64,000 bases of DNA from Pseudomonas rhizoryzae (GTDB lineage: Bacteria; Pseudomonadota; Gammaproteobacteria; Pseudomonadales; Pseudomonadaceae), in assembly GCF_005250615.1 (NCBI RefSeq), contig NZ_SULM01000002.1, positions 310,001 through 374,000 of the forward strand, written 5' to 3'. The notes beneath the pieces were generated by a model. That model was not told the DNA's origin, did not search any database, and worked only from the letters and a program-made list of their open reading frames with translations. Positions 45,550 to 57,168 of the stretch are shown here, piece by piece; within the stretch, counting starts at the first letter, position 1; each line of letters opens with the position of its first letter. The position numbers were made by a program, and so were the translations under genes.

Positions 45550-46199
45550 TTGCCGAGCCCCTTATCGTTGTAGCGGTAGGTCTTGGCCAGTACGTTCATG
45601 CGCAGCTTGCCACCGGCACCGGATACCAAGCCAGCGCCATTGCCTGTCTTGTCGTCCACCGGCTTGAGGTCGAAGTCGTGCAGGGTAACGATCCGCGGCA
45701 GACTGGAGACGCTGCTGACGAAGGTTGCCAGGTCATGGTAGGTACCCACCACGGTGATCTGGATCGGCAGCTCGACATAGAACTGCTGCGTCACCTCCGG
45801 CAGCAGCTTGATCTGTTCGAACTCCAGGCCACTGCCGAGCCCGGTGCGGGTGATGTCCTCGAGCAGCGCCGGCACCTCGGTATCGCCCGGCAATTGCCGC
45901 AACAGCGCACCGAAGGATTCTTCCATCTCTACCATCTGCTGCTTGTAGGCATCCAGATTAGCGGCCTGGAAGGCCTTGCTGGCGTATTGCTGCTTGAGGG
46001 TTTCTTCCTGGGCGCGTTGCGTCTCCAGCTGCGCCTGCATGTCGCTGAGATGGAACTGATAGCCGAGCAGCAGCACCACCAGCACGATCAGCAGGCAGGC
46101 GATGACCTTGACTGGTTTGGGCCAGGAGCCCAGGTTCTCGAGACTGAGCTCGTTGACATCGATCTTACGCAGACTGGCCAGGGAATCGGCGAGACTCAT
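45546..46199 (-). CDS. pilO: Type IV pilus alignment protein PilO
   Basis: The product is 217 residues. It has a short cytoplasmic N-terminus, one membrane segment (about 32-50), a coiled coil (about 55-110) and a C-terminal periplasmic domain (FYVELPIQITVVGTYHDLATF). It forms heterodimers with PilN in the inner-membrane alignment complex. The gene overlaps pilN and pilP by four bases each. Confidence 0.95.
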   Translation of the reverse strand: MSLADSLASLRKIDVNELSLENLGSWPKPVKVIACLLIVLVVLLLGYQFHLSDMQAQLETQRAQEETLKQQYASKAFQAANLDAYKQQMVEMEESFGALLRQLPGDTEVPALLEDITRTGLGSGLEFEQIKLLPEVTQQFYVELPIQITVVGTYHDLATFVSSVSSLPRIVTLHDFDLKPVDDKTGNGAGLVSGAGGKLRMNVLAKTYRYNDKGLGK

Positions 46200-46783
46200 G
46201 GTTTGCCTCCCTTGGCGAGCGGCGCGGGCTCAGCCGCACCGGGCTGGGTCTGTTTGACGGTGAGCTGAAAGGTGTTGGCCTGATCCACGGCGCCAGCGGT
46301 AGTTGCCTTTACCTCGATGAGCGTAGGCGAAGTAAACCAATCCGAGGCATCCAGATTGCGCATCAGATTGGAGACCCGGTTGTTGGATTCCGCCTCGCCG
46401 CTGATCGACAGGGTATCGCCCCGCATCTTCACTTCCCGGAAATACACGCCATCCGGCAGCGTCCTTACCAGTTGATCGAACACATGACCGATGACCGGCC
46501 GGTTGGCCTGCAGGTCCTGGATGATCTTCATCCGCGCCAGCAGCTGTTGCCGCCGGGTCTTGAGTTCGCTGATTTCCTTGATGCGGACGTCCAGCTGGGC
46601 GATGTTCTGCTGGACGAAGGCGTTACGCGCCTCCTGGCGGGCAATTTCCCCGGACAGGTACTGGTCGCCCAGGAACACGGCGCCGCACGACAACGCGAAG
46701 ACACCTCCCAGGATCACCAGGAACTGCTTGCGTCGTTCTTCGCGCAGCTGTTCCCGCCAGGGCAAGAGGTTGATGCGGGCCAT
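46196..46783 (-). CDS. pilN: Type IV pilus assembly protein PilN
   Basis: The product is 195 residues. The conserved cytoplasmic N-terminal motif ARINLLPWRE binds PilM. One membrane segment (about 24-42), a coiled coil and a small periplasmic domain follow. It starts immediately after the pilM stop (TAGATG) and overlaps pilO. Confidence 0.96.
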   Translation of the reverse strand: MARINLLPWREQLREERRKQFLVILGGVFALSCGAVFLGDQYLSGEIARQEARNAFVQQNIAQLDVRIKEISELKTRRQQLLARMKIIQDLQANRPVIGHVFDQLVRTLPDGVYFREVKMRGDTLSISGEAESNNRVSNLMRNLDASDWFTSPTLIEVKATTAGAVDQANTFQLTVKQTQPGAAEPAPLAKGGKP

Positions 46784-47857
<1,074 letters not shown>

Positions 47858-48015
47858 CTATGAACGACGGTGGTTTTCCGCGGACGGGCATTAGATAACA
47901 GACTTGACACCCGAGCAAATAGCGGCCAACCGCCAAACGCGCCTATAATGGCGACGCCGTGTAGGCTGACCGTCACCTGTCGCCTTTTCCCTCTTTCCAT
48001 TCGAAAAGTCTCTTG

Positions 48016-50442
48016 ATGCGTGTTCTGAAATTTTTCTGGTGGTCGTTGGTCGCCCTGATTTGCAGCCTGTTGCTGGGCCTGAGCGGCACCTTCCTCTACC
48101 TCAGCCCCAGCCTGCCCTCCATCGATGCCCTGCGTAACGTGCAACTGCAGATCCCTCTGCGGGTGTACAGCTCGGATGGCAAACTCATCGCTGAATTTGG
48201 CGAAATGCGCCGCTCGCCGCTGCGTTTCAACGAAATTCCGCCTGATTTCATCCATGCCCTGCTCTCCGCCGAGGACGACAACTTCGCCAATCACTATGGC
48301 GTGGATCTGAAAAGCCTGGCGCGCGCCCTGAGCCAGCTGGTCACCACCGGGCACATCCAGACCGGCGGCAGCACCATCACCATGCAGGTCGCCAAGAATT
48401 ACTTCCTCACCAGCGAGCGCAGCTTCTCGCGCAAATTCACCGAGATCCTGCTCGCCCTGCAAATAGAGCGCCACCTGACCAAGGACGAGATCCTCGAGCT
48501 CTATGTCAACAAGATCTACCTGGGTAACCGGGCCTACGGCATCGAGGCCGCCGCCCAGGTGTACTACGGCAAGTCCATCAAGGACTTGAGCATAGCCCAG
48601 ATGGCGATGATCGCCGGCCTGCCGAAGGCGCCCTCGCGCTACAACCCAGTGGCCAACCCCGAGCGCAGCCTGGAAAGACGCAACTGGATTCTCGAGCGCA
48701 TGCTCAAGCTCGGCTATATCAACCAGGCGACCTACCAGGAGAGCGTCAAGGAGCCCCTGGAGGCCTACCACCACGTGGCCGTGCCGGAGCTCAACGCGCC
48801 CTACATCGCCGAAATGGCCCGTGCCGAGATGGTCGGCCGTTATGGCAGCGATGCCTATACCGACGGCTACCAGGTCTACACCACCGTCGACAGCCATCTG
48901 CAGACGGATGCCTTCGAGGCGGTGCGTGACGGCCTGACCGACTACGATCAGCGCCATGGCTATCGCGGCCCGGAAGCCCGCTTCCCCGGCCGCAGCCGCA
49001 GCGACTGGCTCGCCGAGCTGCAGAAGCAGCGCACCATCGGCGGCCAGGACCCGGCCATCGTCACCCAGGTGGAGAAGAGCGGCATCCTGGTCCTGACCCG
49101 CGATGGCAAGGAAGAAGCGGTGCCCTGGGACAGCATGAAGTGGGCCCGCCCCTACCTCAGCGCCAACAGCATGGGGCCGCGCCCCAACGGACCGGCGGAC
49201 GTGGTCAAGGTCGGCGATCTGATCCGCGTCGAGCGCCAGGCCGACGGCAGCCTGAAGTTCTCGCAGATTCCCAAGGCCCAGAGCGCCCTGGTCTCCCTGG
49301 ACCCGCAGGACGGCGCTATCCGCGCCCTGGTCGGCGGTTTCTCCTTCGAGCAGAGCAACTACAACCGTGCCACCCAGGCACGACGCCAGCCAGGCTCCAG
49401 CTTCAAGCCGTTCATCTACAGCGCGGCGCTGGACAAGGGCTTCACCGCCGCCAGCCTGGTCAATGACGCGCCCATCGTGTTCATGGACGAGAACCCGGAC
49501 GAAGCCTGGCGACCGAAGAACGACAACAACACCTTCCTCGGCCCCATCAGCCTGCGCGAGGCGCTCTATCGTTCGCGTAACCTGGTGTCGATCCGGGTGC
49601 TGCAGGCCATCGGCATCGACTATGCGCTGGACTACGTCAGCCGCTTCGGCTTCGAGCGCGATCAGCTGCCACGCAATCTGTCGCTGGCCCTGGGCACCCC
49701 GGGCCTGACGCCCCTGGAAGTGGCTACCGGCTGGTCGGCGTTCGCCAACGAAGGCTACAAGATCACGCCCTATGTGGTGGATCACGTGGTCGACCGCGAC
49801 GGCAAGGTGGTCTATCGCGCCAATCCGCCGCGGGTGCCGCAACAGCCCGAGGCCAAGTCCAACGCTGGTGTCGAGGTCTCCGCCGCGCCGACCACCGATG
49901 GCATCAATGCCGATCCGGCCAATCCCGCGCCAGTGTTCGCACCCCAGATCATCGACCCGCGCAATGCCTACATCATGAACAGCATGCTGCAGGACGTGAT
50001 CAAGCGCGGCACCGGCCGCAAGGCACTGGAGCTGGGCCGGACCGATCTGGCCGGCAAGACCGGTACCACCAACGAATCCAAGGACACCTGGTTCTCCGGC
50101 TACAACGGCGACTACGTGACCACCGTCTGGGCCGGCTTCGACCAGCCGGAGACCCTAGGCCGCCAGGAATTCGGTGGCACCGTGGCCCTGCCGATCTGGA
50201 TGAAGTACATGGGCGCTGCGCTCAAGGGCAAGCCGGCGCATCAGCTCAAGGAGCCGGACGGCATCGTCTCGGTACGGATCGATCCGGTCACCGGACGCGC
50301 CGCACCGCCCGGCACGCCGAACGCCTACTTCGAACTGTTCAAGAGCGAGGACACCCCGCCGAGTCTGGACGAACTGCCCCGTGGCACTGCCCCGGGCACG
50401 CCGTTGCCCTCGAGCGAGACGGCGCCGATGGATCTCTTCTGA
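48016..50442 (+). CDS. ponA: Penicillin-binding protein 1A (bifunctional)
   Basis: The product is 808 residues from ATG 48016; an in-frame TTG one codon earlier is less likely. A membrane anchor spans about 8-30. The GT51 transglycosylase domain has SAEDDNFANHYGVD, GGSTITMQVAKNYFL and ILELYVNKIYLGNRAYGIEAAA. An OB-like domain follows, then the transpeptidase with SxxK in PGSSFKPF, SxN in YRSRN and KTG in LAGKTGTTNE. It is the main elongation-type class A PBP and is divergent from pilM. Confidence 0.96.
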   Translation: MRVLKFFWWSLVALICSLLLGLSGTFLYLSPSLPSIDALRNVQLQIPLRVYSSDGKLIAEFGEMRRSPLRFNEIPPDFIHALLSAEDDNFANHYGVDLKSLARALSQLVTTGHIQTGGSTITMQVAKNYFLTSERSFSRKFTEILLALQIERHLTKDEILELYVNKIYLGNRAYGIEAAAQVYYGKSIKDLSIAQMAMIAGLPKAPSRYNPVANPERSLERRNWILERMLKLGYINQATYQESVKEPLEAYHHVAVPELNAPYIAEMARAEMVGRYGSDAYTDGYQVYTTVDSHLQTDAFEAVRDGLTDYDQRHGYRGPEARFPGRSRSDWLAELQKQRTIGGQDPAIVTQVEKSGILVLTRDGKEEAVPWDSMKWARPYLSANSMGPRPNGPADVVKVGDLIRVERQADGSLKFSQIPKAQSALVSLDPQDGAIRALVGGFSFEQSNYNRATQARRQPGSSFKPFIYSAALDKGFTAASLVNDAPIVFMDENPDEAWRPKNDNNTFLGPISLREALYRSRNLVSIRVLQAIGIDYALDYVSRFGFERDQLPRNLSLALGTPGLTPLEVATGWSAFANEGYKITPYVVDHVVDRDGKVVYRANPPRVPQQPEAKSNAGVEVSAAPTTDGINADPANPAPVFAPQIIDPRNAYIMNSMLQDVIKRGTGRKALELGRTDLAGKTGTTNESKDTWFSGYNGDYVTTVWAGFDQPETLGRQEFGGTVALPIWMKYMGAALKGKPAHQLKEPDGIVSVRIDPVTGRAAPPGTPNAYFELFKSEDTPPSLDELPRGTAPGTPLPSSETAPMDLF

Positions 50443-50451
50443 GATTCTCGG

Positions 50452-50491
50452 CCCAATAAAAAACCCCGCCGCGGCGGGGTTTTTTATTGGG
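50452..50491. terminator. Bidirectional terminator between ponA and the malic enzyme gene
   Basis: A perfect 40-base palindrome has a CCCCGCCGCGGCGGGG core flanked by A6 and T6 runs. It can stop transcripts from both convergent genes and starts 10 bases after the ponA stop and 8 bases after the malic enzyme stop. Confidence 0.95.
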
Positions 50492-50498
50492 CATCGCC

Positions 50499-51767
50499 TT
50501 ACTTGGCGAAGACGTCGTCTACCGACTTCAGCGGGTAGTTCGCCGGATAGGGCAGCGTGGCCACGCCGGTCTCGATGGCGGCCTTGGCCACGGCATCGGA
50601 TACCAGGGTGATCAGGCGCGCGTCCATCGGCTTGGGAATGATGTACTCGCGTCCGAAGCTCAGGCTGTCGACCTTGTAGGCCTCGCAGACTTCCTTGGGT
50701 ACCGGCAGCTTGGCCAGGTCACGCAGGGCCAGGGCGGCGGCGATCTTCATCTCCTCGTTGATGACCCGGGCGCGTACGTCCAGGGCACCACGGAAGATGA
50801 AGGGGAAGCCCAGCACGTTGTTCACCTGATTCGGATAGTCCGAACGACCGGTGGCCATGATCACGTCATCGCGGGTGGCGTGGGCCAGCTCGGGAGTGAT
50901 TTCCGGATCCGGGTTGGAGCAGGCGAAGACGATGGGATTGGCCGCCATGCGCTTGAGGCCTTCGGCCGACAGCAGATTGGGGCCGGACAGACCGACGAAG
51001 ACATCGGCGCCGTCGAGGGCATCGTCCAGGGTGCGCTTGCTGGTCTCGGTGGCGAAGGTCGCCTTGTACTGGTTCAGGTCGTTGCGGCCGCTGTGGACCA
51101 CCCCCTGACGGTCGATCATGTAGATGTTCTCGACCTTGGCACCCATGCTGATCAGCAGGCGCATGCAGGATATGGCGGCAGCACCGGCACCCAGGCAGAC
51201 GATCTTGGCTTCTTCCAGGCGCTTGCCGGCGATTTCCAGCGCGTTGAGCATGCCGGCGGCGGTGACGATGGCGGTGCCGTGCTGGTCATCGTGGAACACC
51301 GGAATGTCGCACTGTTCGATCAGGGCGCGTTCGATCTCGAAGCACTCGGGTGCCTTGATGTCTTCCAGGTTGATGCCGCCGAAGGTGATGGAGATGCGCT
51401 TGACGGTATCGATGAACGCCTGGGGGCTTTCGGCGTCGACCTCGATGTCGAAGACGTCCACACCGGCGAAGCGCTTGAACAGTACGCCCTTGCCTTCCAT
51501 CACCGGCTTGGAGGCCAGCGGGCCGAGGTTACCCAGACCGAGAATAGCGGTGCCATCGGAGATCACGGCGACCAAGTTGCCCTTGCCGGTGTAGCGGTAG
51601 GCCAGCTCCGGATCGCGGCCGATCTCGCGGACCGGTTCGGCGACGCCGGGGCTGTAGGCCAGGGACAGGTCACGGGCGGTCGCGGTGGGCTTGGTCAGCT
51701 CGACGCTGAGTTTGCCGGGACGCGGCTGGGCGTGGTATTCGAGGGCAGCGGTTTTGAGATCAGACAT
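50499..51767 (-). CDS. NADP-type malic enzyme, short form (MaeB-like without PTA domain)
   Basis: The product is 422 residues. It catalyses oxidative decarboxylation of malate to pyruvate, supplying NADPH. Motifs are YSPGVAEPVREI, the VISDGTAILGLGNLGPLASKPVMEGK signature region, FHDDQHGTAIVTAAG and the dinucleotide loop CLGAGAAAISC. E. coli MaeB carries an extra phosphotransacetylase-like domain of about 300 residues that is absent here, as in the single-domain PA5046-type enzyme. The cofactor preference is inferred from relatives. Confidence 0.93.
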   Translation of the reverse strand: MSDLKTAALEYHAQPRPGKLSVELTKPTATARDLSLAYSPGVAEPVREIGRDPELAYRYTGKGNLVAVISDGTAILGLGNLGPLASKPVMEGKGVLFKRFAGVDVFDIEVDAESPQAFIDTVKRISITFGGINLEDIKAPECFEIERALIEQCDIPVFHDDQHGTAIVTAAGMLNALEIAGKRLEEAKIVCLGAGAAAISCMRLLISMGAKVENIYMIDRQGVVHSGRNDLNQYKATFATETSKRTLDDALDGADVFVGLSGPNLLSAEGLKRMAANPIVFACSNPDPEITPELAHATRDDVIMATGRSDYPNQVNNVLGFPFIFRGALDVRARVINEEMKIAAALALRDLAKLPVPKEVCEAYKVDSLSFGREYIIPKPMDARLITLVSDAVAKAAIETGVATLPYPANYPLKSVDDVFAK

Positions 51768-51879
51768 TATTGGTATATCCGCGTGGTGTGGGTCTTGGGT
51801 CGGGCGAGAATACGCAAAGACTCAAGGTGCCACAAGCAATCACCCATATACCTGAAATCAATCGCAATACGACTTTCGG

Positions 51880-52710
51880 CTAAAACGATTCAACTCGCAA
51901 ACCCAGCATGTGCGGGTCGCTCAGGGTCATCTGCCAGCGCGCTCTGCCCGCCTCTTTTCGCCTGCTGCGATCGGAAATCCAGCCCCGAGCCTCGACGTTG
52001 CGGCCGATCCACTGCCGGAGCGGCACCCCGTCGAAGGCGTCGGCGAAACGCTCCGGCACATTGACGACCAGATCGCCTTCGAACTGCAGCCAGAGCCCGC
52101 CGCGATTGCGCTCGACCTCCTGCAGACGACCTTGCACCACGGCGAAGCCACCTTCCTCGATACGCGTGGAGGCCTGGGTCGGATCCTGCTTCCAGACGCC
52201 GAGTCGACTCTTGCGCGCCTGGCGTTCCGCCGCAGCCTGACAGGCGGCGAGCCGGGTATTGGGCGCGATGGCGACGGCGTAACCGAGGCCCTCGGCGATC
52301 AACTGCGCTTCGAGATTGTGACCCTGGCGATCATAGAGATGCGCCAGGGTACGGCCGTAGTGGTCGGTCGCCTCGCTACCCGGCACCAGCCGCAGGCGCT
52401 CGTCGCTGGCCTCGACCAGGGCTTGCAGGCGTCGGCGCGCAGCCTCGGCATAGGGCTGGGCGGTACCACCGGACTTGCCCAGCTCAGGAGCATTGACCCC
52501 GATCAGGCGTACGGAGCGACCATCGACCAGGCGCAGGGTATCGCCGTCCACCACCTGCCGGACCTCGACCTCCTGTCCACCGGACAGCAAAGGGCACTCC
52601 GCGGCCGCCAGAGCCAAGGGCGCGGTTACCAGGGCCGAAACGAAAAAGGCGCCCCAGAGGGACGCCTTTTTCAGTGTCGAGCCATACGGAGATGGTCGAC
52701 GGCAGCGCAT
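51880..52710 (-). CDS. Exported thermonuclease (SNase-like) family protein
   Basis: The product is 276 residues from ATG 52708-52710, which overlaps the rpmE stop (TAATG). A signal peptide is present (KKASLWGAFFVSALVTAPL core, cut near ALAAA). The staphylococcal-nuclease fold carries the catalytic Arg in RSVRLIGVNAPELGK and Arg in DHYGRTLAHL. The region after about 190 is an added OB-like domain. Probably it is a periplasmic or secreted nuclease. Its first codons also form an intrinsic-terminator hairpin (listed separately). Confidence 0.85.
   Translation of the reverse strand: MRCRRPSPYGSTLKKASLWGAFFVSALVTAPLALAAAECPLLSGGQEVEVRQVVDGDTLRLVDGRSVRLIGVNAPELGKSGGTAQPYAEAARRRLQALVEASDERLRLVPGSEATDHYGRTLAHLYDRQGHNLEAQLIAEGLGYAVAIAPNTRLAACQAAAERQARKSRLGVWKQDPTQASTRIEEGGFAVVQGRLQEVERNRGGLWLQFEGDLVVNVPERFADAFDGVPLRQWIGRNVEARGWISDRSRRKEAGRARWQMTLSDPHMLGLRVESF
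52643..52671 (-). terminator. Intrinsic terminator hairpin embedded in the nuclease reading frame
   Basis: On the minus strand AAAAAGGCG...CGCCTTTTT frames a 13 bp stem (with one U-G pair) and a 3-base loop ending in five T. It lies 39-67 bases after the rpmE stop, inside the codons for KKASLWGAFF of the nuclease signal peptide. It probably terminates most rpmE transcripts. Confidence 0.75.
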
Positions 52711-52925
52711 TACTTGCTGCTGCCGAATACGCCGAAGCGCTGCTTGAAGCGGTCGATACGGCCGCCAGCGTCCAGGACCTTCTGCTTGCCGGTGTAGAAC
52801 GGGTGGCATTCGGAGCAGACGTCCAGGTGAATGTTCTTGCTCAGGGTAGAGCGGGTCTTGATGACGTTGCCACAGCTGCAGGTAGCTTCGATGGCTTCGT
52901 ACTGCGGATGGATATCAGCTTTCAT
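52710..52925 (-). CDS. rpmE: 50S ribosomal protein L31 (zinc-binding form)
   Basis: The product is 71 residues from ATG 52923-52925 (MKADIHPQY); upstream in-frame codons are not family-like. Zinc-ligand cysteines are in ATCSCGN and DVCSEC, marking the C+ form of L31 that depends on zinc. It is divergent from priA with about 157 bases between. Its stop overlaps the start of the nuclease gene. Confidence 0.96.
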   Translation of the reverse strand: MKADIHPQYEAIEATCSCGNVIKTRSTLSKNIHLDVCSECHPFYTGKQKVLDAGGRIDRFKQRFGVFGSSK

Positions 52926-53082
52926 GGGGCTATCCTCGGGGTCTAGCTGTGCCGCCACCCGGCGCCATTGCCGGATACCGCACAGATTTGGGCTGCGAAT
53001 CATACCAGAGCGGGTAGGCCGTGCAAGCAACCCCCTCACCGCCCGTCTGCTACCATCGGGCTTTCCGCCTGCGAGCCTTGCC

Positions 53083-55296
53083 GTGCCCCTGATCCTGCGC
53101 CTGGCGCTGCCTTCCCCACTGCGTCGCCTGTTCGACTACCTGCCACCCAAGGGCGTGGCCGAGGAGCAGCTGCGCCCGGGCGTGCGCCTGCGGGTGCCCT
53201 TCGGCCGCCGCGAGGTGGTCGGGGTACTGATCGAAGTTGCCCAGGAAAGCGAGGTACCGCCGGACAAGCTACGCAAGGCCCTGCAATTGCTCGACGAGCG
53301 CCCGCCGCTGCCGAGCGCCCTGTTCGAACTCTGCCAGTGGTCCGCCCAGTATTATCAACACAGCCTCGGCGATACCTTGAGCTGGGCACTTCCTGCCCTT
53401 TTGCGTCAGGGCGAGCCGGCGGAGCGGCGGTTGCAGCGTTTCTGGATCGCCCAGCCCGATGCTCGCCCGGAAGACCCCCGCCTGGCCCGCGCGCCCCGCC
53501 AGCGCGAAGCGCTCAAGACCCTGCGCCAGCATGCTCACGGCGTGCTGCACGAATTGCTCGGCCAGCTCGGCCTGGTCAAGGACAGCCTCGATCTCCTGCA
53601 GGCCAAGGGTCTGGTCAAGGTAGAGACCCGCTATCACCAGCCGACTCGCCATCAGGGTGCCTGGCTGGCCCAGGCCGAATTGCCGCTCAACGGCGAACAG
53701 CGCCTGGCCTACGAGGCGGTTCGCGCTGGCAGCGGCTTTCATTGCTATCTATTGGAAGGAGTGACGGGCAGCGGCAAGACCGAGGTCTATCTGCAACTGA
53801 TCCGCGCCACCTTGGAAGCCGGCCGTCAGGCGCTGCTGCTGATCCCCGAGATCAACCTGGGGCCCCAGACCCTGGGGCGCTTCGAGCAGCGCTTCAATGC
53901 CCGCATCGCCCTACTGCATTCGGCGCTGACCGATCGCGAGCGCATGGATATCTGGCTGGCCGCCCGCGATGGGGAGGTGGACATAGTAGTGGGCACCCGC
54001 TCGGCACTGTTCACTCCGCTCAAACACCCCGGCCTGATCATCGTCGACGAAGAACACGACGCCTCCTATAAACAGCAGGAAGGCCTGAGGTATCACGCCC
54101 GGGATCTGGCTGTCGTACGCGCGCGGCTGGAAAATCTGCCGGTGGTGCTGGGGTCGGCGACACCCTCGCTGGAGAGCCTGCACAACGCCGAGCAGGGTCG
54201 TTACGCTCACTTGCGGCTGTCGCTGCGTGCCGGTGGGGCCCAGCCACCGCGCTTCGAGCGGCTGGACGTACGCAGCCGCCCGCTGGACAGCGGTCTGTCG
54301 CAGCCGCTGCTCAAAGCCATGGGCGCGACCCTGGAACGCGGCCAACAGGTGCTGGTGTTCCTCAATCGCCGCGGCTTCGCACCCACCCTGCTCTGCCACG
54401 ACTGCGGCTGGCTGGCCCAGTGCCCGCGTTGCGATGCGCGCATGACCTATCACCGCGGCTCCGGCGAGTTGCGCTGCCACCATTGCGATCACCGCGAGAG
54501 GCCGCCACGCCACTGCCCGTCTTGCGGCAAGCTCGACCTGCGCCCGGTGGGTGCCGGCACCGAGCGTGCCGAGGAGCGACTGCAGCTGCTGTTCCCGGAC
54601 GTTCCGGTGCTGCGCATCGACCGCGACACCACGGCGCGCAAGGACGCCCTGGGCAAACTGTTGCGCACCATCCACAGCGGCGCGCCCTGCATCCTGGTCG
54701 GCACCCAGATGCTCGCCAAGGGGCACCACTTCCCCAAGGTGACCCTGGTGGCCGTGCTCGATGCCGACAGCGGGCTGTTCTCCGCCGACTTCCGTGCCAG
54801 CGAGCGCATGGCGCAGCAGATCGTCCAGGTGGCCGGTCGCGCGGGTCGCGCCGAGGAACCCGGCCTGGTGTTGATCCAGACCCACCTGGCCGATCATCCA
54901 CTGATGGTGCAACTGGCCGAGGAAGGCTATCCGGCCTTCGCTCGCCAGGCCCTGCAGGAGCGGCGGTCCGCGGGACTGCCGCCGTTCGCCTATCTGGCCC
55001 TGCTGCGTGCCGACGCCCATCGCCAGGACCAGGTGGAGAATTTCCTGGAGGCGGCCTATCACGTCGCCGAAGGCCTGGCGGTGAATCTCGCCCTGCCCCA
55101 GGTGGAATTGCTCGGTCCGGTGCCGGCGCCGATGGAAAGACGCGCCGGTCGTCATCGCGCCCAACTACTATTGCAAAGCAGTAGCCGCGCGCCCTTGCAT
55201 CGACTGCTGGGGATCTGGGTGGTCCAGCTGGAAAGCCTGCCGGAGGCCCGCCAGGTACGCTGGTCACTGGACGTCGACCCCATCGATCTCTTCTAG
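53083..55296 (+). CDS. priA: Primosomal protein N' (replication restart helicase PriA)
   Basis: The product is 737 residues from GTG 53083 ([15 protein letters not shown]); the open frame runs further upstream but overlaps rpmE and is not family-like. It has an N-terminal 3'-DNA-binding domain, Walker [14 protein letters not shown] and [10 protein letters not shown] as the DEAH-type box. Eight zinc cysteines span [13 protein letters not shown] to HCPSCG, and C-terminal helicase motifs include [14 protein letters not shown] and QVAGRAGRA. It restarts stalled forks by loading DnaB. Confidence 0.96.
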   Translation: MPLILRLALPSPLRRLFDYLPPKGVAEEQLRPGVRLRVPFGRREVVGVLIEVAQESEVPPDKLRKALQLLDERPPLPSALFELCQWSAQYYQHSLGDTLSWALPALLRQGEPAERRLQRFWIAQPDARPEDPRLARAPRQREALKTLRQHAHGVLHELLGQLGLVKDSLDLLQAKGLVKVETRYHQPTRHQGAWLAQAELPLNGEQRLAYEAVRAGSGFHCYLLEGVTGSGKTEVYLQLIRATLEAGRQALLLIPEINLGPQTLGRFEQRFNARIALLHSALTDRERMDIWLAARDGEVDIVVGTRSALFTPLKHPGLIIVDEEHDASYKQQEGLRYHARDLAVVRARLENLPVVLGSATPSLESLHNAEQGRYAHLRLSLRAGGAQPPRFERLDVRSRPLDSGLSQPLLKAMGATLERGQQVLVFLNRRGFAPTLLCHDCGWLAQCPRCDARMTYHRGSGELRCHHCDHRERPPRHCPSCGKLDLRPVGAGTERAEERLQLLFPDVPVLRIDRDTTARKDALGKLLRTIHSGAPCILVGTQMLAKGHHFPKVTLVAVLDADSGLFSADFRASERMAQQIVQVAGRAGRAEEPGLVLIQTHLADHPLMVQLAEEGYPAFARQALQERRSAGLPPFAYLALLRADAHRQDQVENFLEAAYHVAEGLAVNLALPQVELLGPVPAPMERRAGRHRAQLLLQSSSRAPLHRLLGIWVVQLESLPEARQVRWSLDVDPIDLF

Positions 55297-55392
55297 TGGC
55301 ATAGGCTTACCATTGGCAAGGCCGGGCCAGCCACGGATAATGCCGGGTTTTCATCGCAGTGCGCGCCCGGCGCACGCCGAAGGCCAACGACC

Positions 55393-57150
55393 ATGAAAGA
55401 CAGCATCCGCCAGCTCATCCAGCACGCCCTCGACCGCCTGATCGCCGACGGCACCCTGCCGGCCGACGTGGCCCCGGCCATCCAGGTCGAGAACACCAAG
55501 GACAAGAGCCACGGCGACTTCGCCAGCAACGTCGCCCTGCTGCTGGCCAAGCCGGCCCGGGCCAAGCCGCGCGACCTGGCCGAGAAGCTGCTGGCCGCCC
55601 TGCCCGCCGATCCGGCGGTGAGCAAGGTGGAGATCGCCGGCCCCGGCTTCCTCAATTTCTTCCAGAATCACGCGCAACTGGCTGCGCGACTGGACGCCGC
55701 CTTTGCCGATTCGCACCTGGGCGTGCCCAAGCACGAGCCGCGGCAGCGCGTGGTGGTGGACCTGTCCTCGCCGAACCTGGCCAAGGAGATGCACGTCGGC
55801 CACCTGAGATCCACCATCATCGGCGATGCCGTGGCACGGGTGCTGGAATTCCTCGGTGACGAGGTGATCCGCCAGAACCACGTGGGCGACTGGGGTACCC
55901 AGTTCGGCATGCTGCTGGCCTACATGGAAGAGCAGCCCCAGGCCGCCGAGGGCGAGCTGGCCGACCTCGAGGTGTTCTATCGCGCCGCCAAGGGCCGCTT
56001 CGACGCCTCGCCGGAATTCGCCGCCCGCGCCCGTGAACTGGTGGTGGCGCTGCAGGCGGGCGATGCCCACTGCCTGCGCCTGTGGGAGAGATTCAACGCC
56101 GTCTCCCTGTCCCACTGCCAGGAGGTCTACGACCGCCTCAACGTCAAGCTGACCCCGGCCGACGTCAAGGGCGAGAGCGCCTACAACGATGACCTGGCCC
56201 AGGTGGTGACCGATCTGGATGCCGCCGGGCTGCTCACCGAGAGCGATGGTGCCCGCTGCGTCTTCCTCGACGAATTCAAGAACGCCGAGGGCAATCCCCT
56301 GCCGGTGATCGTGCAGAAGGCTGGTGGCGGCTACCTCTATTCCACCACCGACCTCGCCGCCATGCGCTATCGCAGCCGCCAACTGCACGCCGACCGCGCG
56401 CTCTACTTCGTCGACCAGCGCCAGGCCCTGCACTTCCAGATGGCCTTCGAAGTCGCGCGCCGCGCGGGTTTCGTCGACCCGGCCATGGACCTCGAGCACA
56501 TGGGCTTCGGCACCATGAACGGCGCCGACGGCCGTCCGTTCAAGACCCGTGACGGTGGCACCGTGAAGCTGGTCGACCTGCTCGACGAAGCCGAGGAGCG
56601 CGCCTACCAACTGGTCAAGGAGCGCAATGCCGGACGCGCCGAGCGTGGCGAGACGCCGTTCAGCGAAGAGGAACTGCGCCACATCGGCCGCGTGGTGGGC
56701 ATCGCCTCGGTCAAGTACGCCGACCTCTCCAAGCACCGCACCAGCGACTACAGCTTCAACTTCGAACAGATGCTCAGCTTCGAGGGCAACACCGCGCCCT
56801 ATCTGCTGTACGCCTACACCCGCGTCGCCAGCGTGCTGCGCAAGGCCGAGCAGGCCGAGCCCGCGGGCAGCATCCGCCTGGACGCTCCCCAGGAGCAGGA
56901 CCTCGGCGCGCGCCTGGCGCAATTCGGCGAGATCCTCGGCAGCGTCGGCGACAAGGGGACCCCACACCTGCTGTGCAGCTACCTCTACGACCTGGCCGGC
57001 CTGTTCTCCAGCTTCTACGAGAACTGCCCGATCCTGACCGCCGAGGATCAGGCGCTGCGCCAGAGCCGGCTGCGCCTGGCCACGCTCACCGGGCGCACCC
57101 TCAAGCAGGGGCTGGAACTGCTCGGCCTGCATACCCTGGAACGCATGTAA
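55393..57150 (+). CDS. argS: Arginyl-tRNA synthetase ArgS
   Basis: The product is 585 residues. An N-terminal Arg-tRNA recognition domain (about 1-85, [14 protein letters not shown]) precedes the class I catalytic core. The HIGH-type motif is [21 protein letters not shown]. The C-terminal anticodon-binding domain ends in [21 protein letters not shown] is replaced, as in many ArgRS. It follows priA on the same strand. Confidence 0.97.
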   Translation: MKDSIRQLIQHALDRLIADGTLPADVAPAIQVENTKDKSHGDFASNVALLLAKPARAKPRDLAEKLLAALPADPAVSKVEIAGPGFLNFFQNHAQLAARLDAAFADSHLGVPKHEPRQRVVVDLSSPNLAKEMHVGHLRSTIIGDAVARVLEFLGDEVIRQNHVGDWGTQFGMLLAYMEEQPQAAEGELADLEVFYRAAKGRFDASPEFAARARELVVALQAGDAHCLRLWERFNAVSLSHCQEVYDRLNVKLTPADVKGESAYNDDLAQVVTDLDAAGLLTESDGARCVFLDEFKNAEGNPLPVIVQKAGGGYLYSTTDLAAMRYRSRQLHADRALYFVDQRQALHFQMAFEVARRAGFVDPAMDLEHMGFGTMNGADGRPFKTRDGGTVKLVDLLDEAEERAYQLVKERNAGRAERGETPFSEEELRHIGRVVGIASVKYADLSKHRTSDYSFNFEQMLSFEGNTAPYLLYAYTRVASVLRKAEQAEPAGSIRLDAPQEQDLGARLAQFGEILGSVGDKGTPHLLCSYLYDLAGLFSSFYENCPILTAEDQALRQSRLRLATLTGRTLKQGLELLGLHTLERM

Positions 57151-57168
57151 GAGACGGATCACCGCCTG

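Noticed and set aside
52831-53082. N-terminal extension of PriA to 821 residues
   Set aside because: It runs antisense through rpmE and is not family-like; the PriA N-terminus matches from GTG 53083.
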